A program made the translations under genes and the position numbers. The notes under the pieces are model-generated. The model was given only the letters and a program-made list of their open reading frames with translations, did not search any database and was not told the DNA's origin. 64,000 nucleotides of DNA from Bog-473 sp963843365 (GTDB lineage: Bacteria > Actinomycetota > Acidimicrobiia > Acidimicrobiales > RAAP-2): NCBI GenBank assembly GCA_963843365.1, contig CAWJKG010000002.1, positions 124,001 through 188,000 of the forward strand, in the 5' to 3' direction. Below, one piece after another: positions 20,248-29,456 of this stretch (positions are counted from its first letter, which is position 1; every line of letters starts with the position of its first letter).

Positions 20248-21702
20248 ATGCCATTCGAAACCCGCGGCGGGCGGCCCATGCTGGTTGGCTGCGAAGATTG
20301 TGAAATGCGCGTTCTGCTCAGCGATGGTTCGGGGCTGACAGCCCGCCAGGTTGCCACCGAGTTGTCGTTGGCGGGTCATCGGGTCGAGGTTCTCACACCC
20401 GATCCGCTGGCACTGACCCGATTTACCAGGCACGTCGCCAGACTGCACAAGGTCCCACCATTCGGAACGGATCCTTTCGCGTGGTTGAAGGCTGCGCTCG
20501 ACGTCTACCGAGGTGGCGATTTCGACGTTCTGTTTCCCACTCAAGAGCAGGTTGCCGTACTTGCTGCGGCCCGACCCGATGTCGTCACTGCAGTGCCGAC
20601 CTTTGAAGCCCTGTCTCGAGTGCAGGACAAGATCTCCGCGTCTGCCACGCTCCAATCGATAGGACTTCCGCAGCCACGATCGTGGGCGGTGCACCAGCCA
20701 TCCGATCTGGAAGGGTGGGATTGGTTCCCGGCCTTCGCCAAGCCACCCATTGGCACCGCAACACGCGGAATACGACCGGTTCGGAAACGCTCCGAACTCT
20801 TCTGGGAAGGGGTCCCGTTTCTGTTACAAGAGCGAGTCGAGGGGCCCCTCGTCATGGCCCAGTCGGTGTTCGACCATGGCCGGCTCGTCGCGAGTGCCGC
20901 CAACCTGCGGGTTCGTGAAGGGGCAAGTGGCGGGGCGAGTCACAAGCGCAGCGTCGAGCTTCCGCTCGTCCGCGAGTACCTGGCCCAGCTCGGAGCACAC
21001 CTGAAGTGGCACGGCGCTCTGTCCGCCGATGTCATTTTGGGCGCAGATACCGCGGCATTCATCGACATCAATCCTCGGCTGGTGGAGCCTGGAAACGCGT
21101 CGCGTGCGGGAGTCAATCTGGTCGACGCCCTCCTCGATGTCGCGCTCGGTCGGAATCCCGCTGTTCAGCCGGTCGGTGAAGTCGATGTGACCACCCACCA
21201 GCTGCTCTTGGCGGTTCTGGGCGCTGCTCAGTCGTCCCGGGGACGACGCGCCGTACTCCGAGAGCTGCGTCAGGCAGCAGGACACCGGGCGAGCTACGAA
21301 GGGAGCGTCGAAGAGCTCACTCCCGTGCGCCACGATCTGCCGCGCCGCCATTCCCGTGACCGCTGCCGCTCTCGCGGCCCTTGCTTGGCCGCGGTCGTGG
21401 CGCTTCTTCTCCTCGGGTGCTGTGGCGAACCACGCCCTGAGCCCGGATGGCTGGCGGGCCATCGTGTCCACGCAGACCTCCCCGCTGAAACAGCCGTCTA
21501 CCCAATACCAAACGGATCGACCAACTGGCTCCTGACGGCGACCTCCAGACCGCCAGGCTTCGCTCTTCCAGGCTGCAGCGAGAAGCGTCCCCGTGGTGCC
21601 GTTCAGCCAGCGCCCGGGCGCGGCGTTCGGGGACAACGGACGGCTTCTTACATGTCTGGTCAGCTGTTGTCTCGATATGCCATCGGTCCGACTGACGTGT
21701 GA
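20248..21702 (+). CDS. ATP-grasp domain protein, apparently frameshifted near its C-terminus
   Basis: The first ~365 residues look like a carboxylate-amine-ligase-type ATP-grasp protein: MRVLLSDGSGLTARQVATEL, FPTQEQVAVLAA, KISASATLQSIGLPQPRSW, PFLLQERVEGPL and AAFIDINPRLVEPGNASRAG (Mg/ATP-binding end). After about 21340 the reading frame becomes Arg/Cys-rich and unlike the family. In another forward frame a plausible tail (AIPVTAAALAALAWP..., then SSGAVANHALSP) runs to a stop at 21535, so the true end is probably 21535. An AGAAGG precedes the ATG at 20248; the ATG at 20305 fits the domain better. Confidence 0.65.
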   Translation: MPFETRGGRPMLVGCEDCEMRVLLSDGSGLTARQVATELSLAGHRVEVLTPDPLALTRFTRHVARLHKVPPFGTDPFAWLKAALDVYRGGDFDVLFPTQEQVAVLAAARPDVVTAVPTFEALSRVQDKISASATLQSIGLPQPRSWAVHQPSDLEGWDWFPAFAKPPIGTATRGIRPVRKRSELFWEGVPFLLQERVEGPLVMAQSVFDHGRLVASAANLRVREGASGGASHKRSVELPLVREYLAQLGAHLKWHGALSADVILGADTAAFIDINPRLVEPGNASRAGVNLVDALLDVALGRNPAVQPVGEVDVTTHQLLLAVLGAAQSSRGRRAVLRELRQAAGHRASYEGSVEELTPVRHDLPRRHSRDRCRSRGPCLAAVVALLLLGCCGEPRPEPGWLAGHRVHADLPAETAVYPIPNGSTNWLLTATSRPPGFALPGCSEKRPRGAVQPAPGRGVRGQRTASYMSGQLLSRYAIGPTDV

Positions 21703-22424
21703 AGGGTGCCCGCCTCGCTACGCTCCCGGTGGAGGGCATCTTGGACAAGGGCTGCCGTCCCGGCCTTCAAGAGCCGCTTGGCCGTGGTGAGGGCTTCGTC
21801 GGGCAACGCGGCGAGGTCCCGGGCAGTCGCCAGTGCCTCGGAATGGAGGGATGCTTCCGGACAGCATCGGGCAGCCAGCCCCATCTGTGCCGCTTCCGTG
21901 CCACTGATCCATCGCGATGTCAGGATGAGGTCGGCGGCGCGTTGCGCCCCGACGATCTGTGGCAGTAAGACGCTGCTGGCCGCTTCCGGGGTCGTACCCA
22001 GCGCCGTGAAAGGCAGTCGGAGGCGCGCCGTTTCGGCGACCAGCGTGAGATCGCAATGGAGCAGGATGGTCGCCCCGAATCCCACCGCGGCGCCGTGCAC
22101 CGCCGCCAGCAGAGGTTTCGAGAAGCTGATCAGCGCCCTGATCAGGTGATCGAAGTTCTCGCCGAGGGCTTCGTCGTGCGAGCTGACCGCTGCCAGGTCG
22201 ACCCCGCTGGAAAATCCACGACCTGCTCCTTCCAGCAATACCACCGAAACGTCGGTGGCGGCGTCGGCTTCATCCAAAGTGCTGGCCAGCCTGCGATAGG
22301 AATCGGCCGTAAATGCATTGACCCTGTCCGGGCGGTTGAGTGTCACGACCCGCACCCGCCCTTCGTCGCGTACGAGGATTTCGTGCTCCGCCGGATTCGC
22401 GTCTGGTCCCTCTGAGTGACGCAT
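21660..22424 (-). CDS. Enoyl-CoA hydratase/isomerase (crotonase) family protein
   Basis: A 254-residue crotonase-fold protein: VRVVTLNRPDRVNAF, the first oxyanion-hole strand GRGFSSGVDLAAV, and the second in HGAAVGFGATILLHCDLTLV, followed by FTALGTTPEAASS. The second catalytic Glu position seems to be T-P-E-A, as in many hydratases/isomerases. It acts on CoA thioesters; the substrate is unknown. It is convergent with the ATP-grasp gene and divergent from the GT4-like gene at 22639. Confidence 0.85.
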   Translation of the reverse strand: MRHSEGPDANPAEHEILVRDEGRVRVVTLNRPDRVNAFTADSYRRLASTLDEADAATDVSVVLLEGAGRGFSSGVDLAAVSSHDEALGENFDHLIRALISFSKPLLAAVHGAAVGFGATILLHCDLTLVAETARLRLPFTALGTTPEAASSVLLPQIVGAQRAADLILTSRWISGTEAAQMGLAARCCPEASLHSEALATARDLAALPDEALTTAKRLLKAGTAALVQDALHRERSEAGTLHTSVGPMAYRDNS

Positions 22425-22638
22425 GCCGCAACGTTACGCCCTCGACTCTCGACGTCCTCCGTATCCCCGACCTGCCGTCGGAGCCATCAATTTCGCGTAC
22501 GGTGGCGCCGCTCACACCGAACGAGATCCGCCAAGCAGCAGAGTGCGAGGTGCCGTTCCAGCCTTGTCTCAGACTATTTGGCGGCGAATCTCGGCAATCA
22601 GTGCTGACACCTCTGTGCCGTGCGAGACTGAGGCAGAC

Positions 22639-24117
22639 ATGGAGCAGAGGAACGTACGTACAGCCGACGGTGGTGAAGCCTCGAGGAGGACGCTCGAGGT
22701 TCACTTCAAGTTGTTTGGCACTGACGGGGTGTCGCTCCAATCCCAGGAGCTTTCGAAGGCCCTTGGAGCGAGGGGCTGGCATGCCTTCTTTTGTGCCTCC
22801 GACGTGCCGCCGCATGCAGCAGGCTTGACATTGCCGGAACTCTCCTACCAGTCCCCCGATGCAGTCGCGCTGCGGAACAGGATCTTCCCGACCTCCGAGG
22901 GTCATCCGCCAGCATCGGACGGGGACAGCCTCGTCAGGGAGATCATCAACCGTGCTGAGCCGATTCGGCGTCAGATTGAGGACTACGTCGATGCCGAGAG
23001 AATCCCGTTGCTCCATATTCGCAACATCATGTCCTTGCCTTACAACCTTCCCGCAACACTTGCTTTGTTCAACCTGGCGACGGAACGCCGCGACATCGGC
23101 TTTCTCATGCAGCATCACGACATCTACTGGGAAGGCCCCAATGCCAAGACGTTCTTGACGCCATACCGACAAGTTGAAGAAATGATGGATCGCATCATGT
23201 GTCCGTCGTTGCCCAATGCGAGCCACGTGCTTATCAACCCTCTCGCCGCTGAGGCGTTGCGCGCCAAGAAGGGCATCGTTGGCACCATTGCTCCCGATGG
23301 GTTCGACTTCGATCGCGATGTACCGATCATCGACGAGCACGCGTTTCGCAATCAGCTCGAAGTGCTGGTCGGTGATCCGACTCCCGTTGGCCCTGACGAC
23401 TTGGTGGTGGCGATGCCGGCCCGGATCGCCATCAACAAGGCGATCGAGCTGGCTATTCAGTTCGTGGCAGCGCTGGGTCTCGCGCGCACAGCCCTCGAGA
23501 GCGCGCCAGACGGCTTGGGTCGGAATCGACGGCGATTCAGCAATGCCAGCAGTATCGTTCTCCTACTACCGCAGGGCGAGGATCTCGATGACAACCGGCC
23601 CTACTTCGAAAGACTGTTGTCGTACGCTCAACACCTAGGGATCAAGCTTGCCTACGGCGGCAACATTGTCGTCCCTGACCGACGATTCCAGCCGGACGAC
23701 CCCGACCATTACCCCTTCTATGGCACCTATCGCGCCGTCGACCTTGTCTGCTATCCGCCAGAGCACGAAGGGTTCGGCAACCAGGCGATAGAGACGGTCT
23801 GGGCGAAATGCCCCTTAGCCGTCCTTGAATACCCCGTGTTCGAGCGCTTCGTGCGAGACCACATTCCGCATTACATTTCGCTGGGGAACACGGCACAACT
23901 CGAACGACTGGAAGAGTTCGGAGGCCTGTATCAACTACGCCACGACATCCTCGACGGAGCGGTGGGGCGGGCCATCACGGTGCTCACGGACCATGATCTC
24001 GAGAGGGACTGGGTAGACGAGGATTTCACCGCGCTGCGCGCCTTCTGTGGGATGCAAGCGGTTGCAGTCGAATACATCCGGCTCTACGGCGAGCTACTGG
24101 GAGAAGATCGAGACTAG
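22639..24117 (+). CDS. GT4-like glycosyltransferase of unknown specificity
   Basis: A 492-residue protein with a GT-B-like layout. The N-terminal EVHFKLFGTDGVSLQSQEL resembles the Gly-rich donor region, a QHHDIYWEGPNAK segment follows, and the C-terminal YPPEHEGFGNQAIETVWA matches the E-x7-E pattern of retaining GT4 enzymes. A GAGG sits 5 bases before the ATG at 22639; the longer frame from 22423 is rejected. No other sugar genes adjoin it, so the acceptor and donor are unknown. It was probably acquired along with the surrounding accessory genes. Confidence 0.65.
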   Translation: MEQRNVRTADGGEASRRTLEVHFKLFGTDGVSLQSQELSKALGARGWHAFFCASDVPPHAAGLTLPELSYQSPDAVALRNRIFPTSEGHPPASDGDSLVREIINRAEPIRRQIEDYVDAERIPLLHIRNIMSLPYNLPATLALFNLATERRDIGFLMQHHDIYWEGPNAKTFLTPYRQVEEMMDRIMCPSLPNASHVLINPLAAEALRAKKGIVGTIAPDGFDFDRDVPIIDEHAFRNQLEVLVGDPTPVGPDDLVVAMPARIAINKAIELAIQFVAALGLARTALESAPDGLGRNRRRFSNASSIVLLLPQGEDLDDNRPYFERLLSYAQHLGIKLAYGGNIVVPDRRFQPDDPDHYPFYGTYRAVDLVCYPPEHEGFGNQAIETVWAKCPLAVLEYPVFERFVRDHIPHYISLGNTAQLERLEEFGGLYQLRHDILDGAVGRAITVLTDHDLERDWVDEDFTALRAFCGMQAVAVEYIRLYGELLGEDRD

Positions 24118-24366
24118 CGACACCCGAGCACACAGGCCCCAACCACGGCAGCACAGACGTTCAAATTTCTCCTCTACGTATTCACTGACCCGGGAACGAC
24201 CTGGAGCCTTCAGCGCCACTCGCACAGAGCCTCCGCGCCGTCTCCTCCCCCAGTCCGGGGCACCTTCGCCGCCACTGCGCCCAGCCTCATACTGTGATGA
24301 GATGAGACGGGTGCGGGCAACAGGAGACGACCGACCACATGACACAGCCCGGTAAGGACGCGGTCA

Positions 24367-25227
24367 ATGGGTGAGTTGATGCCGGCGGCATTTCTGGGGC
24401 ACGGGAGCCCGATCAACGCGCTGGATCACAATGGTTACACCGAGGCATGGCGGACCTTTGGCGACTCGGTGCCCCGACCTCGCGCGATCCTTGCTATCTC
24501 CGCACATTGGTACATCAACGCATCGGCGGTCACCGCCATGGCTCAACCAAAGACGATCCACGACTTCTATGGCTTCCCAGATGAACTCTTCGCCGTGCAA
24601 TATCCCGCGCCAGGTGATCCCGCCCTTGCCGAAGAGGTGGTCGAGCTGGTCAAGCCCACCTGGGTCGGGCTTGACCACGACAGCTGGGGCATCGACCACG
24701 GCACCTGGTCGGTCCTCGTGCACGCGTTTCCCGACGCTGACATTCCCGTGATCCAGTTGTCGCTCAATGCGGAGAGGCCGTTCGAATACCACTTCGAACT
24801 CGGGGCGAAGCTCGCACCGCTGCGGCAGCGCGGCATCCTCATCGTCGCGAGCGGCAACGTGGTCCATAACCTGCATCGCATCGACTGGAGCCGACCCGAC
24901 GGAGGGCTCGACTGGGCCTATCGGTTTGATGACGCCGCTCGGGAACACATGACCACATCACCAGCGGCCGTTCTCAGCCTGCGCGATCACCCTGATTCCC
25001 CGAACGCGGTACCCACGCCGGACCATTTCCTCCCTCTCCTCTATCTCGCTGGACTGGCCGAGGCTGCGGACTCGACCACGGACGTGCTCGTCGAGGGCTA
25101 CGCCTACGGTTCGTTGTCTATGACGGCCTTCACCCTTGACGCCAACTGCCCGGAACGTCCGCTTCTTGCCAACGGCGCACCGCTTCCCACTCCTGACCTC
25201 GTCCCGCCCGACGAAACAAACACGTAG
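24367..25227 (+). CDS. LigB-family extradiol dioxygenase (YgiD/DODA-type)
   Basis: A 286-residue protein opening MPAAFLGHGSPINAL, followed by ILAISAHWYI, GIDHGTWSVLVHAFP and LIVASGNVVHNL. The conserved His residues of the LigB fold (class III extradiol ring-cleavage, 4,5-DOPA dioxygenase type) are in place to bind non-haem Fe(II)/Zn. It should open a catechol-like ring; the natural substrate is unknown. It stands alone, 249 bases after the GT4-like gene, in a gap where I see no gene. Confidence 0.85.
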   Translation: MGELMPAAFLGHGSPINALDHNGYTEAWRTFGDSVPRPRAILAISAHWYINASAVTAMAQPKTIHDFYGFPDELFAVQYPAPGDPALAEEVVELVKPTWVGLDHDSWGIDHGTWSVLVHAFPDADIPVIQLSLNAERPFEYHFELGAKLAPLRQRGILIVASGNVVHNLHRIDWSRPDGGLDWAYRFDDAAREHMTTSPAAVLSLRDHPDSPNAVPTPDHFLPLLYLAGLAEAADSTTDVLVEGYAYGSLSMTAFTLDANCPERPLLANGAPLPTPDLVPPDETNT

Positions 25228-25350
25228 AGCCACAGCCCTTTCCCGTCGGGCCGTGAGCAGACCCGCCGAACTGAGGCAGGACCGCGTACCGATCCGGGTA
25301 TACGTTGAGTGCGAGCCGTATGGCGCAACGAAACAGGAGGGACCGGGGAC

Positions 25351-25704
25351 ATGCCGAACGACGACGCAGTGAGCAACAACCTTCAGGGCATGGATGACCT
25401 CGACTTCGTAGGATGGAACCATGCCGATTGGACGGGCGTCTTCGCCCACCATCACACCGACGATGTCGTCGTGGACTGGCAAGGTCAGCCCACGACTCAC
25501 GGTATCGAGGAGCACATCGAGACCATGAAGACATACGTCGAACAAAACGGGGGCGGAACTCCACCTCAGATCGCTTCACACCCGATCAGGTTCGGATCTG
25601 GAGATTGGACTTGCGTTGTCGGGGAGTTCGCGAACGGCGCACGCATGGTCACCGTAGCGAAGTGGCGGGAAGGCGCTATCGCAGAGGAGTACATCTGGGC
25701 ATAG
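25351..25704 (+). CDS. SnoaL-like polyketide-cyclase/NTF2 protein
   Basis: A 117-residue cone-fold protein: DFVGWNHADWTGVFAHHHTDDVVVDWQGQ, then HGIEEHIETMKTYVE and a strand-rich MVTVAKWREGAIAEEYIW end. It resembles SnoaL-like ester cyclases. An AGGAGG 10 bases before the ATG at 25351 decides the start. One copy of the intergenic 19-bp motif (weak form) lies upstream at 25260-25278. Substrate unknown. Confidence 0.75.
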   Translation: MPNDDAVSNNLQGMDDLDFVGWNHADWTGVFAHHHTDDVVVDWQGQPTTHGIEEHIETMKTYVEQNGGGTPPQIASHPIRFGSGDWTCVVGEFANGARMVTVAKWREGAIAEEYIWA

Positions 25705-25755
25705 CAATATCCGAATCGAGGAATCTTCGAAGTCACCATCGCAGGGGGTCTTCAG

Positions 25756-26958
25756 ATGTGGTCGAAGTCCAAATTGTCACTCCGAACCGTTGCGCTGAGT
25801 CTCTCGGCAGGATTCGCAATGGTGTCGCTGGTAGGAGTTGCAGCCCCGAGCTCTGCTGCCACCGGCGCTGAATTCGCAAGCTTCTACGGATCCTGCACGT
25901 ACAGCGGGTTCGGAAATTACGGAGTGCCCGAAATCGCCATCGATCTGCACAATGTGCCGACTGGTGCGTCTCCGACAGGGACGGCGACGATGACCTTCGA
26001 CGGCCGTTCGAGCTCCACCTATTTCGGGCTTTCTTCTCCGTACTCAAAGGTGCCGGGAGTGTTCCACTTGGGCGATCCGAATCCTCCAATAGGGGCAGCG
26101 GTGGGCCAGGCCTTTTCGATCTCGCTGACCTGGAACGATGGTGTCGGAGGATCGGGAACCCAAGGACCGCAGATCATCGGTACTCCCGGCTGCTACCCAA
26201 CCAGTTTCGGCCAGGTCACGGCGTTGGCGGCGACACAAAGCGGAGACGGCATCTGGTCGACGACGTCTGGTGGCAAGGTCGGCTTCAACGGACAGAGTCT
26301 CAACTACGGAGACATGAGCTACCTTCCGCTCAACGCCCCAATCGTTGACATGGCGGCAACGCCCGACGGCCAGGGCTACTGGCTTCTCGGTGGTGACGGG
26401 GGCGTCTTTAGCTTCGGCCTTGCTCACTTCTACGGATCGACAGGCGGGCTCCACCTCAATGCCTCCGTGGTCGGCATGGCCGCGACCCCGGATGGCGGTG
26501 GGTACTACTTCGTGGCGAAGGACGGCGGCGTGTTTGCCTACGGGGATGCGGTGTTTCAGGGGTCCATGGGAGGCAAGCCACTCAACCAGCCGATCGTCGG
26601 CATGGCGGTGGACCAAGCGACGGGGGGCTATTGGCTGGTCGCATCCGATGGAGGGATCTTTTCGTTCGACGCACCCTTCCACGGCAGTACCGGAGCAATT
26701 GCCCTCTCCCAGCCCATCATTGGGATGGAGGCAGCACCGGACGGCTCGGGGTATCGCCTCGCCGCGCGAGACGGCGGGATCTTCTCGTTCGACCTGCCCT
26801 TTGCCGGCAGTGCGATCGGACTGGCCGGCACCTCGCAAATCACCGGGTTCGCGGGCGTGGGGAACGATGGCTACTGGCTCATCGACGGCTGCGGAGATGT
26901 CTTCTCCTTCGGAAGTGCACCGCTGTTTACGGCAGCCGGGACCTGCGGATCGGCGTAA
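25756..26958 (+). CDS. Secreted beta-propeller-like protein with six ~42-residue repeats
   Basis: A 400-residue exported protein. The signal peptide covers about residues 1-35 (basic start, hydrophobic VALSLSAGFAMVSLVGV, then AAPSSAAT). A ~130-residue N-terminal beta domain follows. About six repeats of 40-42 residues come next, each with GYWL-x-DGG-IFSFG then FHGSTG and PIVGMA; the last is incomplete and ends with a Cys. Similar repeats are widespread in Acidimicrobiia and other actinobacterial secreted proteins, where function is unknown. Six blades would close a propeller. It is convergent with the flavodoxin-like gene across a strong hairpin. Confidence 0.8.
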   Translation: MWSKSKLSLRTVALSLSAGFAMVSLVGVAAPSSAATGAEFASFYGSCTYSGFGNYGVPEIAIDLHNVPTGASPTGTATMTFDGRSSSTYFGLSSPYSKVPGVFHLGDPNPPIGAAVGQAFSISLTWNDGVGGSGTQGPQIIGTPGCYPTSFGQVTALAATQSGDGIWSTTSGGKVGFNGQSLNYGDMSYLPLNAPIVDMAATPDGQGYWLLGGDGGVFSFGLAHFYGSTGGLHLNASVVGMAATPDGGGYYFVAKDGGVFAYGDAVFQGSMGGKPLNQPIVGMAVDQATGGYWLVASDGGIFSFDAPFHGSTGAIALSQPIIGMEAAPDGSGYRLAARDGGIFSFDLPFAGSAIGLAGTSQITGFAGVGNDGYWLIDGCGDVFSFGSAPLFTAAGTCGSA

Positions 26959-26988
26959 CCGGCCTCCTTGGCCGGAGGTCCGGTTACG
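26954..26988. terminator. Strong bidirectional terminator hairpin
   Basis: CGTAACCGG at the stop codon of the repeat protein pairs perfectly with CCGGTTACG, and CCTCC pairs with GGAGG inside. The long stem separates two convergent genes, so termination in both directions is likely. Confidence 0.7.
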
Positions 26989-27005
26989 TCGACCAGCGGT
27001 GGTGG

Positions 27006-27746
27006 CTAGGAGCGATACTCGGGGTTGGGGAAGTCGAAACGGGCACCGGCGTCCCACAGTTCGCGCTGATTGCCATGGCTCGGGAACCCGCCCGCATCCT
27101 TGAGAAGCCGGGCGAGGTGAAGCACATTCCAGGTCAAGAACGTGGTGTTGCGCTGGGTGAACTCGTTTTCGAGCCCGACGCGGGTGCCGTCAGGTAGGCG
27201 GTCGCCGTAACTAGGGCCGGGGCCGGCTTCGCCGATCCACCCCGCATCGGCCTGCGGGGGAATCGCATAACCGATGTGCTGCAAGCTGTAGAGGACGTTG
27301 GAGGCGCAGTGTTTGATGCCGTCCTCGTTGCCGGTGATCAAACAGCCTCCGACCTTGCCGTAATAGAGCCATTGGCCTCGGTCGTTCAGTTCACCAGAGT
27401 GGGCGTACAGCCTCTCGATGATCTTCTTCGTCTCGCTGCTGTTGTCGCCGAGCCAGATTGGCCCGGCGATGACCAGGACGTCCGCACTCAGGACTCGCTC
27501 GAACAACTCGGGCCAGGCGTCGGTCGCCCAGCCGTGTTCACGCATGTCCGGATATATCCCCGTCGCGATCGGATAGTCCACCGCTCGGAACTGGTCGATC
27601 CGAACACCGTGTTTGGCCATGATCGTCGCGCTGGCATCCACCAGTAGCTGGGTATGGCTCACACCAGGCGACCGCGTCAAGGTCGTATTGATGAACAGGA
27701 CAGACAGATCAGAGAAATCCAGTTCGCTGTCAGGCACTCGTTTCAC
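27006..27746 (-). CDS. Flavodoxin-like NAD(P)H-dependent oxidoreductase
   Basis: About 246 residues with a flavodoxin/FMN-reductase fold: LSVLFINTTLTRSPGVSHT (phosphate-binding first loop), ADVLVIAGPIWLGDNSSETKKIIERL (FMN loop 2) and KVGGCLITGNEDG (loop 3). It probably reduces quinones, flavins or nitro compounds with FMN. The start is uncertain: GTG at 27746 or 27737, or an ATG at 27866 that gives a poorly conserved extension. It is convergent with the repeat protein. Confidence 0.75.
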   Translation of the reverse strand: MKRVPDSELDFSDLSVLFINTTLTRSPGVSHTQLLVDASATIMAKHGVRIDQFRAVDYPIATGIYPDMREHGWATDAWPELFERVLSADVLVIAGPIWLGDNSSETKKIIERLYAHSGELNDRGQWLYYGKVGGCLITGNEDGIKHCASNVLYSLQHIGYAIPPQADAGWIGEAGPGPSYGDRLPDGTRVGLENEFTQRNTTFLTWNVLHLARLLKDAGGFPSHGNQRELWDAGARFDFPNPEYRS

Positions 27747-27846
27747 GGTATCCCATAAGTGCCGCAGGAATACACCCGGCCCCGGCGACCGGAAGACCTT
27801 CGCACCCCCCGCACGGTGAGGCAGTCGTGCTCCACGGGTGCCCACC

Positions 27847-27865
27847 GTCCCGGCGAACAGGGGCA
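27847..27865. repeat. Intergenic 19-bp motif, copy 1
   Basis: GTCCCGGCGAACAGGGGCA, one of at least five similar 19-mers at 27.8-39.2 kb. It lies about 100 bases upstream of the minus-strand flavodoxin-like gene. Confidence 0.45.
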
Positions 27866-27944
27866 CCGCGTCGATACGACCACGCTGTTCCCGTGTCCCT
27901 CGGAAATCGGTACCGGAAGGCAGCTGGACGGTACGATGTCTCGC

Positions 27945-28211
27945 CTACTCCTCGACGAGAATCACCAACGTGTCGGGCAGAACGCCATCGTGATCCATGG
28001 CCTCGGCGGCAGCTGCTGACTGCATGGTCGACGCAAATGCGTCCATGTCAGGAACGTCCATGAGGAGTGCCACCTTCGTCGGGTCCTCGGGATTTACGAA
28101 CGTCCGGATGTTGGTGACCCCAAGCTTGCCAAATAGCTCTGCACGCTTGGGCGAGTTCAGCCAGAGGTCCTTGCCCTTGGAAATATCGTGGTGTCCGATG
28201 ATCGTCGGCAT
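27945..28211 (-). CDS. Small alpha/beta-barrel-like hypothetical protein
   Basis: 88 residues: MPTIIGHHDI, then GVTNIRTFVNPEDPTKVALLMDVPDMDAF and an A-rich helix before GVLPDTLVILVEE. The beta-alpha-beta-beta pattern suggests a dimeric ferredoxin-like (ABM/Dabb-type) fold; this is by inspection. A GAGGAG 8 bases before the ATG at 28211 supports the start. Function unknown. Confidence 0.65.
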   Translation of the reverse strand: MPTIIGHHDISKGKDLWLNSPKRAELFGKLGVTNIRTFVNPEDPTKVALLMDVPDMDAFASTMQSAAAAEAMDHDGVLPDTLVILVEE

Positions 28212-28438
28212 GCTGTCGTCTCCTCAATAGTCAGCGGTCGGGGTAGTTCTTCTGAGGCGCGCGACCAGGGAGAAGACCGGCGCCCACCATTTGATCAACG
28301 TAGTTCTGATTTCCTTCCGTTGCTCGAGGAGCGATGGTAGAGGCCGCTGGGGCGACGTGGCGGAGCGGGGCGGGGGCTCATCTACACGGCGAACTGGAGC
28401 AGGCCCCCGGCCGGCCTACGCGAAGCGTTCGGTTCCCA

Positions 28439-29365
28439 TTAAGTCCGGCACGTATCACTTCTCGCAACAGCGAAGCCGGTGGAGCTGCGCTCTCCTGGGA
28501 GAAGCGCGCCGGCGGGCGGTGCGGCGACGTGCACCGGCTCGCCGAACTCCGAGAACGTGAGCGTGGCGACAGTGGTCACGGGTCCCCGGGGGAGGCCGGC
28601 CAGGGCTGCCGGGAGTTTCCCGCCGTGAGGTAGTCGGTCGTTGAAGTAGAGCGTGGATCGAACTTGGACGAGGCGGCCGGTGCTGTCAATCCAGACGCTG
28701 CTCGGACGCTGGGTCAGCGTCTGAGGCGCCTGGTGCGGCGCGCAGACGTGGAGCGGCGCATAGGCGACCTCGTAGCGAGTGGTAGCGACGCCCTCGATAT
28801 CGGCTGGTCCGAGGTCAGTCAGCGAGGCCACCGCGTAGGTCTCATCGAGCGCGTCGAGGGCGACCGCCGCGTTGAGCGCCAAGGAGAGTCCGCGTTGCGA
28901 GCGTGGCAACCCGGGGAACGCAAGCACGCTGTACTTGTCGGTGAACCCCAGTCCTGGGATCGGATTGGCCTGGTAGATGGTCCCGCCGACCACGATGGCG
29001 TCCTCGGTAGTGGTTGAGTGAACCGGGTGCAGTGGCTGGCTTCCCGTCGAAGTGAAGGTGACGTCGCGATCTATCTCGCTTACGCGCACGTTGCCCGTCG
29101 TGAAATCGACCACTCCGTGACCCGACGATGTGCCACGGAGATCGGGGTTGGGACTCGAGGTGACATGGCTGTACGAGAGGTGCGCGCTTCCTGCCTTCTC
29201 GGTCGCGGCCAGTACATCGCTGACCCACTGCGACGGACTCGCTGAAGTGGACTTCTGTGCGATGCCGAGGACGGTACCGGCGGCGGCGCCCAGCAGGACG
29301 AGGGAGAGCAGAAGCCACGGAATCACACGGCGCACGGTGGCGAATTGTGCCCTATCTGAACCCAT
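28439..29365 (-). CDS. Membrane-anchored extracytoplasmic hypothetical protein
   Basis: About 308 residues. One N-terminal membrane segment (VIPWLLLSLVLLGAAAGTVLGI) with no lipobox Cys is followed by a Ser/Thr-rich, beta-predicted extracellular domain. The pattern of GTIYQANP, RYEVAYA and SSVWIDSTGRLVQVRSTL loosely recalls the LppX/LprAFG lipid carriers of actinobacteria, but this is uncertain. The ATG at 29365 gives the natural membrane anchor. A short exported protein is encoded divergently 91 bases away. Confidence 0.6.
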   Translation of the reverse strand: MGSDRAQFATVRRVIPWLLLSLVLLGAAAGTVLGIAQKSTSASPSQWVSDVLAATEKAGSAHLSYSHVTSSPNPDLRGTSSGHGVVDFTTGNVRVSEIDRDVTFTSTGSQPLHPVHSTTTEDAIVVGGTIYQANPIPGLGFTDKYSVLAFPGLPRSQRGLSLALNAAVALDALDETYAVASLTDLGPADIEGVATTRYEVAYAPLHVCAPHQAPQTLTQRPSSVWIDSTGRLVQVRSTLYFNDRLPHGGKLPAALAGLPRGPVTTVATLTFSEFGEPVHVAAPPAGALLPGERSSTGFAVARSDTCRT

Positions 29366-29456
29366 AGATGCTGCAGGCACCCCGGCGTTCGGACATGTCC
29401 AGGGCTCTGGGGAGGGGCGTCGTGACACGCCACAGCCAGACGGTCATGATCTCGTC

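Noticed and set aside
20824..21636. Minus-strand frame opposite the ATP-grasp gene
   Set aside because: No domain and poor composition; ATP-grasp motifs are on the plus strand.
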